Shown here piece by piece: positions 41,888-50,326 of a stretch of DNA of 64,000 bases. The notes below the pieces were generated by a model that searched no databases, was not told the origin of the DNA, and saw only the letters and a program-made list of their open reading frames with translations. A program made the position numbers and the translations under genes. Source of the DNA: Planctomycetota bacterium (GTDB taxonomy: Bacteria > Planctomycetota > UBA1135 > UBA2386); assembly GCA_028281765.1 (NCBI GenBank), contig JANQJF010000096.1, positions 1-64,000 of the forward strand, in the 5' to 3' direction. How positions within the stretch are numbered: the first letter of the stretch is position 1; the number at the start of each line of letters is the position of its first letter.

Positions 41888-42048
41888 TGGTCGCTCCTCT
41901 CGAGATTGGCTGGAGGTAAGACACTTCTGGCCCAGATTCGTCGCCGAAATTGGCAAACCCCACGCGCCCTCTTCACATCACTTACAGATCGTCGCCGCGT
42001 GGCGTGAAGCCGATGCTCGACATCGACGTGGAGTGATCCTCAGGCTCC

Positions 42049-42759
42049 CTAGAATTCGTCGGGCGCGAGCTGCTTGAGGATGCGGCGGAGGCGAAACATC
42101 TCCTCGCTGAGTGAAGTGACCTGCTTCTCGAGCAGCTCGACGCGAGAGGCGAGCTCGGGATCCACGGTCGCCGCCGGCGTGGGCGACGGCTGCGCCGCCG
42201 AGATCGGTGCCGTGGGTTCCGCCACTGGTGACGGCACGGTCGCCGCCGGCGGGCCTTCCTCGCCCTCGTCTTCGCGCGGGCCGAGCAGGTGACCCCACCG
42301 CTGGTCCCGCTCGCGCGGCCGTTTCGGCTGCTGCTCGACCAGCTTCGTGCCACCCCGCGCCGCGAGCGCTTCGAGCAGGTCGAGGATCTCGTGCGGATTG
42401 GCGTGGTAGTCCATTCGGGACACGCGGGGCTTCAGGGCTCCGGGTGCCTGGGGGCCCCGAATCAGGAGCTCGCAGAGGACGGCGCGCTGACCTTGGTCGA
42501 GGCCGAGCATCGTATCGACGTCGTGGCGATACTTCGCCGAGCGCGAGCTGCCGTCGACTCGGATGACCAACTGTTTCTCGCGCAGCGACTGCAGCGCCAT
42601 GTGGAGGTCGTGGGATTCGAGCGCCATCTCCGGGTCGCGATTGCTCTTCTGATTGCAGCCCGCGAGCAGGGTCGCCTCGGTCATCGGGTAGGAGTCAGGG
42701 ACCGCGAGCTCCTTCTCCATGAGAACGCCGAGCACGCGTTGTTCGACCGGATCGAGCAT
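42049..42759 (-). CDS. YceH-like DUF480 protein
   Basis: The product is 236 aa. The start at 42759 opens with the family signature LDPVEQRVLGVLMEKELAVP, DSYPMTEATLLAGCNQKSNR, DPEMALESHD, which forms two winged-helix units. The C-terminal part is a Pro/Ala-rich linker (PAATVPSPVAEPTAPIS) and a final coiled coil (ASRVELLEKQVTSLSEEMFR). The molecular role of YceH is not settled. It is divergent from the ATP-grasp gene. Confidence 0.88.
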   Translation of the reverse strand: MLDPVEQRVLGVLMEKELAVPDSYPMTEATLLAGCNQKSNRDPEMALESHDLHMALQSLREKQLVIRVDGSSRSAKYRHDVDTMLGLDQGQRAVLCELLIRGPQAPGALKPRVSRMDYHANPHEILDLLEALAARGGTKLVEQQPKRPRERDQRWGHLLGPREDEGEEGPPAATVPSPVAEPTAPISAAQPSPTPAATVDPELASRVELLEKQVTSLSEEMFRLRRILKQLAPDEF

Positions 42760-42840
42760 GGACACAGGGTAACGCGGCGGCGCATTGCCCTGAACCCCGC
42801 GAGTGCCGATGATGCGTCGGATCCGTCGCCCGAGAACTCC

Positions 42841-44058
42841 ATGCACGTCCTCTTCGTCGAACCCGCATTTCCCCGTTCCCAGACCGAGCACCTGCGTGCT
42901 CTCGCTCAGGTCGGCGCTCGCGTCACCGCGATTGGCGAGTCGCCGCGCGAGATGCTCGGTGAGTACGGCCGCTACCTGCACGGCTACGTGCAGGTGCCAT
43001 CGGTCACGCACGAGCCGTCGCTCTACGAGGCGGTGCGGAGCGTGCAGGATCGCGAGTGGGTGGATCGACTCGAGGCGACGGTCGAAGCGCACATGATGCC
43101 GGTCGCACACGTGCGCGAGCGCTGTGAGATCCCGGGCCTCAGCGCGAAGACGACGTATCTCTGTCGCGACAAGCCGGCGATGAAGGAGGCGCTGCGCGAG
43201 GCGGGCGTGCCGTGCGCGCAGTCGACCGGCGCGCGTTCGGCGCAGGAGGTCCGCGACTTCGCCGCGGAGGTCGGCTACCCGATCATCGTCAAGCCGAACG
43301 ATGCTGCGGGTGCCGCCGGCACGTTCCGGTGTGAGAACGACGACGAGCTCGAGAACGCGATCCGCGAGAGCGGCGTCGAGCACGGGCACTCGGCCGCGGT
43401 CGAAGAGTTCGTCGAGGGCCACGAGGGTTTCTACGACACGCTCTGCGTCGACGGGCAAGTCGTGCACGACTTCGCCTGCCACTACTACCCCAACGTGCTC
43501 GAAGCGATGCGCACGCGCTGGATCTCACCGCAGATCGCGTGCACGAACCGCATCGACCTTGCCGACTACGACGAGGTCAAGGACATGGGCAAGAAGGTCA
43601 TCGAGGTGCTCGGCATCACGACGTCCGCAACGCACATGGAGTGGTTCTCTGGCGAGAAGGGTCTGAAGTTCTCGGAGATCGGTTGCCGCCCGCCGGGCGT
43701 CGGCGTGCCGACGCTCTACGGTCAGGCCAACGATGAGGATTACTACGTCGAGTGGGCGAAGCTCATCGTCCACGGCGGCACTGACGTGAAGCTGTCGCGG
43801 AAGTACTCCGCGGGCATGATCGCTGTTCGGCCGGACCAAGACGGTCAGATCGTCGGCTACGAGGGTGCGGAGGAAGTCAAAAACGCGCTGCGGGAAGAGA
43901 TCCTCACGATGCACTTGCCGCAGCCGGGAACCGGCACACAGGACGTCTCCGCCGGCTATCATGCGAACGCCTGGATCACGCTACGCCATCCCGATTACGA
44001 CGAGTTGCGACGCCGAATGGACTGGATCGGTGAGACGCTGAAGGTGCGCGCTCGGTAG
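42841..44058 (+). CDS. ATP-grasp ligase-like protein (paralogue of 32527)
   Basis: The product is 405 aa. The N-terminal pre-ATP-grasp domain (HVLFVEPAFPRSQTEHLRAL, VTAIGESPREML) precedes the core: LCRDKPAMKEALREAGVPCA, YPIIVKPNDAAGAAGTFRCE, AVEEFVEGHEGFYDTLCVDG and FSEIGCRPPGVGVPTLYGQ. Same domain order, same VPCA/LPCA and xMEWF segments and a similar LPQPG near the C-terminus as the protein encoded at 32527-33753, so the two are paralogues. It is a carboxylate-amine ligase of unknown substrate. The next gene starts 17 nt downstream. Confidence 0.8.
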   Translation: MHVLFVEPAFPRSQTEHLRALAQVGARVTAIGESPREMLGEYGRYLHGYVQVPSVTHEPSLYEAVRSVQDREWVDRLEATVEAHMMPVAHVRERCEIPGLSAKTTYLCRDKPAMKEALREAGVPCAQSTGARSAQEVRDFAAEVGYPIIVKPNDAAGAAGTFRCENDDELENAIRESGVEHGHSAAVEEFVEGHEGFYDTLCVDGQVVHDFACHYYPNVLEAMRTRWISPQIACTNRIDLADYDEVKDMGKKVIEVLGITTSATHMEWFSGEKGLKFSEIGCRPPGVGVPTLYGQANDEDYYVEWAKLIVHGGTDVKLSRKYSAGMIAVRPDQDGQIVGYEGAEEVKNALREEILTMHLPQPGTGTQDVSAGYHANAWITLRHPDYDELRRRMDWIGETLKVRAR

Positions 44059-44075
44059 CGGCGAGGAATCATGGG

Positions 44076-45983
44076 GTGAATCGTTCGATCGGTTTGTGTT
44101 GCGTCGCGGCGATCGGAGTCGCCATCGCGTGCCTACTCATGTTGGGCGGAGACGACGCCGGAGCGACGCCCGGGATCGAGGACGTGTGGTTCGAGGACTC
44201 CGCGCCGGAGACCGTCGAGAGAGCGGATACCGAGAGCGTCGACGACGCGGCGTCTCGGGAGCGGGTCGAGACCCCGCCGCAGCCGCAATCTACGGCGCCT
44301 GTCGGTGGACCGGAGGGGCGCGTCTCCGGAACGATCGTCGTCGTCGATGCCGAAGGTGTCGAACACCCGGAGGAGGACGGCGAGATCAAGTTCGTCCTCT
44401 GGACGGCGAATTCCGGGAGCCAGGCGAAGGTGGTCGTGCGCGGCGGTCGCTTCTCGTTCGATCCCGACGAGGACGTGCGCATCGAAGTCAGCGACGCGAC
44501 GCTCGGTGGCAGGCGTGCGTATGTGCCCGGGGAGCACGAGGTCACGGACGGCGTCATCCGGATCCGTGCCGTCTGGCCGGGTCGGAAGTTGCTGCGCGTC
44601 GTCGATGCTGATTCCGGCGTCGACCTCGACGGCGTCGTCGCGATCGCGTCGACCGATTGGAAGACGGACGATTGTGAGCACCCCGGACACTGGAAAGACG
44701 CGGACTTGCGGATCGAGGGCGAGCGTTCGCCGTGCGAGCTGAAGCTCCCGGCCGAGCAGAAGCACTGGGTCCGCTGGGAGGAAACGCTCTGGGTGCGTTC
44801 GCCGGGCTATGCGTGGGGGCGACTCAAGGTCAACTACGCGTCGGCTCTCGAGCGCCGTGTCGAGCTTCGGCGCGGCGGCGGACTCGCGGTGCAGGTCACG
44901 GGCGAGAAGCCGAAGTCCGACACGGTTCTGCGGTTGCGGCGCGTTCACGTGAAGCAGCCGATTCTCGAGATGCCGCTGAAGATGGGCGAGCGGCTCATCG
45001 AGGGGTTGGCACCCGGCCCATACCTGCTCAGTGCCGAGCAGGGCAACTGGTGGAAGTCGCCGCTCGAACTCGTGCGTCAGACGGTCGAGGTCACGATCGG
45101 CGCACGCGCTCCCGCCGTGCTGCAGGTGCTGCCGCGCCCCGACAAGGCGACGGTGCCGTTCGCAGGCGCGCTGTTCTTGCCGCCGGCTTGGAAGACGAGT
45201 CGGCTGTCGCTTCGCTTCGAGCCGATCGGACGCCCCGGAGTCACGGACGGCGACGAGCATCGTCTCGACCTGTCGTCGATGGAGCCCGACCCGGCGAAGG
45301 ACGGGCTCTATCGCTGGGACTTGGGAGACGTCGTGCCCGGCAAGTACGAAGTCGTCTGCTACGCGATCGACATGCAGTGGGTCATCGACACGGGGCCCGC
45401 GGGCCGCCGTGACGCGGAGATCGTCATCGGCGAACCGGTCGACGCCGCGGTGCGGGTGATCGACGACGCGACCGGCGCTGCGGTCGAAGGTGCCACGGTG
45501 CACTGGAACTGCGAGCGGCCACAGGGAGTGTCCGGTGGTTCGCTCGGTACGGCGAAGTGGAACAAGGACACGCAGCGGTACGAGTTCCGCGTCGCCGCCG
45601 GTGGGGTGCGGATTGCGGTTTGGAGCCGTGAGTATCGAACGATCGGGGACACTCTCTTCCAGGTCGATCCCCACCAGCGCGAGTTCGAGATCCGCGTCGC
45701 GCGCAACTGCGGGATCATCCTGTCACTCTGGAATGGCGGTGCGGTGGTCCCGTGGGACGACAAGATGCGATGGGGGGTCGACCTCTCCGCGATCGGTGGC
45801 AAGGGCTCCGAGCGGGGTTCCGGTGGGGTTGGCGACCACGGGCAGTATGTCACCGTATCCGAGCCCGGCGTCTACCGCGTGAAGATCCCGACGCCCGCGG
45901 GCTTCGAGCCGATCGAACCGTTCGAGGTCGAGATCGGCGCGGGCGAGTTCGTCGAGAAGCGGGTCGAGCTGCGGAGCAAATAG
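44076..45983 (+). CDS. Large envelope protein with carboxypeptidase-regulatory-like repeats
   Basis: The product is 635 aa. An N-terminal anchor (IGLCCVAAIGVAIACLLMLG) is followed by an acidic, Pro-rich linker, then several beta-sandwich units with the PGKYEV/PGPYLL-type turn seen in carboxypeptidase regulatory-like domains. GTG 44076 is the start, with GAGGAA about 10 nt upstream. It is the second gene after an ATP-grasp gene with a 17-nt gap. Function unknown. Confidence 0.65.
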   Translation: MNRSIGLCCVAAIGVAIACLLMLGGDDAGATPGIEDVWFEDSAPETVERADTESVDDAASRERVETPPQPQSTAPVGGPEGRVSGTIVVVDAEGVEHPEEDGEIKFVLWTANSGSQAKVVVRGGRFSFDPDEDVRIEVSDATLGGRRAYVPGEHEVTDGVIRIRAVWPGRKLLRVVDADSGVDLDGVVAIASTDWKTDDCEHPGHWKDADLRIEGERSPCELKLPAEQKHWVRWEETLWVRSPGYAWGRLKVNYASALERRVELRRGGGLAVQVTGEKPKSDTVLRLRRVHVKQPILEMPLKMGERLIEGLAPGPYLLSAEQGNWWKSPLELVRQTVEVTIGARAPAVLQVLPRPDKATVPFAGALFLPPAWKTSRLSLRFEPIGRPGVTDGDEHRLDLSSMEPDPAKDGLYRWDLGDVVPGKYEVVCYAIDMQWVIDTGPAGRRDAEIVIGEPVDAAVRVIDDATGAAVEGATVHWNCERPQGVSGGSLGTAKWNKDTQRYEFRVAAGGVRIAVWSREYRTIGDTLFQVDPHQREFEIRVARNCGIILSLWNGGAVVPWDDKMRWGVDLSAIGGKGSERGSGGVGDHGQYVTVSEPGVYRVKIPTPAGFEPIEPFEVEIGAGEFVEKRVELRSK

Positions 45984-45995
45984 GCGCCGCGTGCT

Positions 45996-46670
45996 TCAGT
46001 CGGCGAAGCGCGCACGCAACCATGCGCCGACGGCCGCGATCTCCTCGGCGCACACGGCGTGCGGCATGGGATAGTCGTGCCACTCGACGGTGTATCCACG
46101 CGCTTCGAGGTTCGTGCGCGCGTCCGCACCGCGGTCGATCGGGACCATCGGGTCCAGCGAGCCGTGTCCCTGGAAAATCGTGAGCTCGCGATTCGCGTCG
46201 CTGAGCTCGGCATCGACCGAGTCCTGGCAGACGAGGTACGTCGACAGCGCGACAAGGCCCGCGAGCTTCTCCGGGTAGCGGATTGCGGTGTGCATCGCGA
46301 CGGCGCCGCCCTGGGAGAACCCGGCGAGGATGATGTTTTCCGTCGGGATGCCGCGTTCGTTCTCGGCGCGGATCAGCTGGTGCACGCGCTCTTGCGAGAC
46401 GCGGACGCCGGCTTCGTCGGCCCGGTTGCGCAGGTCGAGGCTGACGATGTCGTACCAGCCCGGCATCACGAAGCCGTTGTTGATCGTGATCGGGATCGAC
46501 GGTGCGTGGGGGAACACGAACCGGACGGCCAGATCTTCGGGCAGGCCCAGCTCGGGCACGATCGGCACGAAGTCGTTGCCGTCCGCACCGAGTCCGTGCA
46601 GCCAGATGATAGAACGCTGCGCCGGGACCGACGGATCGATCTCGACGCAGGGGAGGAGCGTTTCGCTCAT
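45996..46670 (-). CDS. Carboxylesterase/phospholipase-type alpha/beta hydrolase
   Basis: The product is 224 aa, the usual size of the acyl-protein thioesterase/EstB family. SIIWLHGLGADGNDFVPIVP is the oxyanion strand, GFSQGGAVAM the nucleophile elbow (GxSxG), GSLDPMVP the acid and MPHAVCAEE the catalytic His. It is probably cytoplasmic, cleaving short-chain esters or acyl thioesters. ATG 46670 is preferred because it begins 10 nt after the stop of the upstream secreted-protein gene, with GGGGAGG-like sequence behind; an in-frame upstream start would overlap that gene. Confidence 0.88.
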   Translation of the reverse strand: MSETLLPCVEIDPSVPAQRSIIWLHGLGADGNDFVPIVPELGLPEDLAVRFVFPHAPSIPITINNGFVMPGWYDIVSLDLRNRADEAGVRVSQERVHQLIRAENERGIPTENIILAGFSQGGAVAMHTAIRYPEKLAGLVALSTYLVCQDSVDAELSDANRELTIFQGHGSLDPMVPIDRGADARTNLEARGYTVEWHDYPMPHAVCAEEIAAVGAWLRARFAD

Positions 46671-46680
46671 CGACGCTCGA

Positions 46681-47625
46681 TCAGCGGCCGAAGCCGCCGC
46701 CACCGCCGGGGCCGCCGCCCATGCCGCCCATGAACATGCGCATCATGCCCATCATCTGCTCGACGGCGTCGTCGAACTCTTCCTGGGACTCGACGTCTTC
46801 GAAAGGCTTGAGCATGTTGCCGACCATGCCGCCGACCATCATCTTGATCTGCATGGCCTGCTGCGGGTTCATCTTCGGCTGCTTCTCGACTTCCTTCGCG
46901 GCTTCCGCGAGGTCGTCGGCGATGTCGAAGTACCACTTGCCGTCGACGAGACGCATCGGGACTTCTTCGGTGTCGCCATCGACGGTCACCGGGATGGCCG
47001 CCTTGTCGTCACCCTTCATGATGGCCTGACCGATCTCGACCTTCTCGAAGTCTGGGAGCTGGACCGGCGAGCCCGGCGTGCCGGACATGCCCATCATCTT
47101 CTCTACGAGCGGGGCGCCGGTGCCGAGGATGAGCTGCTCGATGTTCATCTTGCTGGCCTTCTCGTGCGTGCCGAGATCGCCTGCGAGGAGCGAGCCGATG
47201 ACCTTGCTCGCCGACTTGATCGACGCGACCATCTCTTCCGGCTTGCCGTCTGCGTTGATCATCTTGTTGTTCGCCATGAACATCGCGTTCGAGTCGAGCA
47301 GCTTGCCGACCTTGCCGACCAAGCCGGCCATCTCGTTGTAGACGCCTGGATCGATCTTCGAGATCGTGCCGGTGACGATCGACTGGATCGTCTGGCGGTC
47401 GTCAGGAGCGACGCCGGACCACAGGGCCGCGGGTTTGCCGGCCTTCATGTGTTCCATGATGCTGCGGATCACCGCGCCAGGAGCGCTTTGGTCGATCTTG
47501 ACGGGCGCCGGCTTGGCGACGGCTGCCGGCTTGGAGGCCGCGACTTCGTCCTGTGCGCGGATCGTCGAGGCGAAGACGAGGCCCGTCGCAGCGACGGCCG
47601 GGAGGAGGTGGCGGGTGAAGGTCAT
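46681..47625 (-). CDS. Secreted protein with Met/Gly-rich tail, unknown
   Basis: The product is 314 aa. A signal peptide ends ASTIRAQ. The body (residues 45-270) is helical with alternating charged segments; VPMRLVDGKWYFDIADDLAE is reminiscent of the DUF4878/SnoaL-type pattern of lipoprotein stress proteins. The last 35 residues are MMGMMRMFMGGMGGGPGGGG, low-complexity Met and Gly, which could bind soft metals such as copper. It is co-directional with the esterase gene 10 nt downstream. It is not assigned to a family. Confidence 0.6.
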   Translation of the reverse strand: MTFTRHLLPAVAATGLVFASTIRAQDEVAASKPAAVAKPAPVKIDQSAPGAVIRSIMEHMKAGKPAALWSGVAPDDRQTIQSIVTGTISKIDPGVYNEMAGLVGKVGKLLDSNAMFMANNKMINADGKPEEMVASIKSASKVIGSLLAGDLGTHEKASKMNIEQLILGTGAPLVEKMMGMSGTPGSPVQLPDFEKVEIGQAIMKGDDKAAIPVTVDGDTEEVPMRLVDGKWYFDIADDLAEAAKEVEKQPKMNPQQAMQIKMMVGGMVGNMLKPFEDVESQEEFDDAVEQMMGMMRMFMGGMGGGPGGGGGFGR

Positions 47626-47992
47626 GAATCCAACTTCCGAATTGTTGAGTGGTGGTGTGCGGGCGGGGTCGGCCCGCAGCGAGCCGCAGCGTGCATCGAA
47701 CGCGAATCCCGGGTGGGATCCAGAGGCTCGACCAAAAAGTGATCGTAGCCGGTGCCGCGGCGGGTTTGTCAGGGCGGCGCGTGCCTACGGGCTCTACGGA
47801 GGCGAATTCAGCCCGGGTCGTAGCAAAATGGGACGTTTCGCGGGCGGGGTGGTGAGAATACGGCCAGACGTGCCGCGGGCGATTCTCGAGGCGACGTGAC
47901 CCAGCTGCGGAAGCGCGCCGGCTCGGGCGCTCGCCATGGATGGATCGGAAGTGCTTCGCGGCCGGTCGTGGTGTCAATTGGGCGAAAGACCC
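47626..47992. other. Divergent intergenic region, no gene seen
   Basis: About 370 nt lie between the two divergent starts. The open frames crossing it have neighbour-shadow composition. CTGACA (47772-47767) and TACGAT (47747-47742) on the minus strand could form a weak promoter with an over-long 19-nt spacer for the secreted-protein gene. Nothing else stands out. Confidence 0.4.
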
Positions 47993-50311
47993 ATGGTACA
48001 CACTGCACGCTTCGTGATTCCGTTCTGTGTGGCTGCGGCGTCCGTCGCGCAGGACGTCGAGACCGTCGAAGGCTTCGTGACCGTCGAGAGGGACCGCGCC
48101 ACAGGCAAGGTTTCGCTCGTCTTGCGCGACCTGGATCGCGAGTTCTTGCTCGTCGACTCTCTGCCCGGAGGGCTCGGTTCGAACGACGTGGGGCTGGACC
48201 GCGGCAAGCTCGGTCGGACGCGCCTCGTGCGCTGGCATCGGAGCGGGTCGCGGGTCTTGCTCGTCGAGCCCAACCTCAAGCATCGCGCGACCACCGACAA
48301 CGCGGCCGAGAAGCGCGCGGTCGAGCAGGCGTTCGCCCGGTCGGTGATCTGGGCGTTCGACATCACTTCGAGCGACACGGGCAGGGTCACCGTCGACGCG
48401 ACCGGGTTTTGCGAGCGTGACGCGTTCGGCGTCGTGCGCAGCCTGAAGCGTGCCGACCAGGGCGACTACAAGCTCGACGCGAAGCGCTCGTTCGTCGAGC
48501 TCGACGAGTGCAAGGCGTTCCCGCGGAACACCGAGCTGACGTCCGTGCTGACGTTCGCCGGCAAGGGCAACGGCTCGCACGTGCGCGGCGTGACGCCGAG
48601 CCCGGAGTCGATCACCGTGCAGCAACGGCTGTCGTTGATCGCGCTGCCCGACGATGGCTACGAACGACGCGCGCACGATCCGCGATCTGGCTACATGTTC
48701 GTCGAGTGGCAGGACTACGCGGTTCCGATTGCGGAGCGCCTCACGCAGCGGTTCATCCGCAGGCACCGGCTCGGCCCGGGCGATTCGATCGTCTACTACG
48801 TCGATTCGGGTGCGCCGGAACCGATCCGCAGCGCGCTGCTCGACGGCGCCCGGTGGTGGGCGAAGGCGTTCGATGCCGCGGGCTTTCCCGGGGCCTATCG
48901 GGTGGAGGTGTTGCCCGAGGGGATCGACCCGATGGACGCGCGCTACAACGTGATCCAGTGGGTGCACCGTTCGAGCCGCGGCTGGTCGTACGGCAACTCG
49001 ATCGCGGACCCGCGCACGGGTGAGATCATCAAGGGTCACGTGTCGCTCGGTTCGCGCCGTGTGCGGCAGGACTTCTTGCTCGCGCAGTCGCTCGTCGGAC
49101 CCGACCGCGAAGCGTGCGAAGAGATGGCGCTCGCGCGTTTACGTCAGCTCTCGGCGCACGAGGTCGGACACACGCTCGGGCTCGTGCACAACTTCGCGGC
49201 CAGCACGAACGATCGCGCGTCCGTCATGGACTATCCGCATCCGGTGTTCCGGCTCGACGCGAACGGCGCGGTGCAGCTGGACGATGCGTACGCCGTCGGT
49301 GTCGGCGCGTGGGACGTGTTCACGATTCGGTGGGGCTACGGCGAGTCGACCGCGCGCGAGCGCGAGCAGCTGGCGGTCGAAGCACGGGCCGCCGGATTGC
49401 GGTTCGCGTCGGACAGCGATGCGCGTTCGCCGTCGTCGATGCATCCGTTCGCGCACCTCTGGGACAACGGTGTCGATCCGGTCGCCGAGCTCGCGCACTT
49501 GCTCGCGGTGCGTCGTCACGGTCTCTCGCGGTTCGGGCCAAAGCTGCTCGCGGCCGGAGACGCGCCGGCGCATCTCGACGAGCTGCTCACGCCGCTCTAC
49601 TTGATGCACCGCTACCAGGTGGAGGCCGTGGCGAAACTCGTCGGCGGTGCCTCCTACGAGATCGGCGTGCCGGCTACGACGGTAGAGCCGCTGGGGTCGA
49701 AGCGACAGCGGGAAGCCCTGCAGGCGCTCGTCGGCACACTGTCTCCGGACGTGCTCGCGATGCCGGCGTCGATCCCGGGTCACATTCCCGCACGAACCCA
49801 CGGCGCGCGGCGATCGCGCGAGCTGCTGCCATCCCGTGCCGGCGGAGCGTGCGACCCGATCGCGAGCGCGGAGGCACTCGCGTCTCACACCGTGAAGCTG
49901 CTCGTGAATCGCACCCGCGCATCGCGACTGATCGGTCAGGCTGCAGCCGTCGATGGCCGACTCGGTTTCACTGAAGTGCTGCAAGTGCTCGTCGCGAATA
50001 CTCTCGGCGCGCCGGCGCGCACGGGCACCGAGGGCGCGATCCAGCGAGCCGTCGACTGGCTCGTCCTCGATGCCGTGATTGCGCTTGCTGCGGACGAGTC
50101 CGCGAGTCGCGACGTGCGGGCGATCGCCCGGCACACGCTCGAGACCGAGGCTCAGCGCCAGCTCAACGAAGGAACCGATCGGCGTGCGCACCGCGCAATG
50201 CTGTGGCGGGCGCTTCAGGACTACTTCGCCCGACCGCACGAGTATCGGACGCGGTCGACCGAGGAGCTGCCGCCGGGCTCGCCGATCGGCTGTGGCTGCG
50301 ATTCGAACTGA
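47993..50311 (+). CDS. Zinc metalloprotease of the DUF5117/EcxA-like type
   Basis: The product is 772 aa. ATG 47993 gives a signal peptide ending CVAAASVAQ; an earlier in-frame ATG does not. The metzincin-style zinc site HEVGHTLGLVHNFAAS (residues 389-404) is complete (three His and the Glu), followed by a Met-turn candidate SVMDYPHPVF. Flanking regions VERDRATGKVSLVLRDLDRE and VEWQDYAVPIAERLTQRFIR match the DUF5117 and adjoining domains usual in this exported family, full length. It probably digests extracellular protein. Confidence 0.85.
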   Translation: MVHTARFVIPFCVAAASVAQDVETVEGFVTVERDRATGKVSLVLRDLDREFLLVDSLPGGLGSNDVGLDRGKLGRTRLVRWHRSGSRVLLVEPNLKHRATTDNAAEKRAVEQAFARSVIWAFDITSSDTGRVTVDATGFCERDAFGVVRSLKRADQGDYKLDAKRSFVELDECKAFPRNTELTSVLTFAGKGNGSHVRGVTPSPESITVQQRLSLIALPDDGYERRAHDPRSGYMFVEWQDYAVPIAERLTQRFIRRHRLGPGDSIVYYVDSGAPEPIRSALLDGARWWAKAFDAAGFPGAYRVEVLPEGIDPMDARYNVIQWVHRSSRGWSYGNSIADPRTGEIIKGHVSLGSRRVRQDFLLAQSLVGPDREACEEMALARLRQLSAHEVGHTLGLVHNFAASTNDRASVMDYPHPVFRLDANGAVQLDDAYAVGVGAWDVFTIRWGYGESTAREREQLAVEARAAGLRFASDSDARSPSSMHPFAHLWDNGVDPVAELAHLLAVRRHGLSRFGPKLLAAGDAPAHLDELLTPLYLMHRYQVEAVAKLVGGASYEIGVPATTVEPLGSKRQREALQALVGTLSPDVLAMPASIPGHIPARTHGARRSRELLPSRAGGACDPIASAEALASHTVKLLVNRTRASRLIGQAAAVDGRLGFTEVLQVLVANTLGAPARTGTEGAIQRAVDWLVLDAVIALAADESASRDVRAIARHTLETEAQRQLNEGTDRRAHRAMLWRALQDYFARPHEYRTRSTEELPPGSPIGCGCDSN

Positions 50312-50326
50312 CCTTCACCCAGTAAC

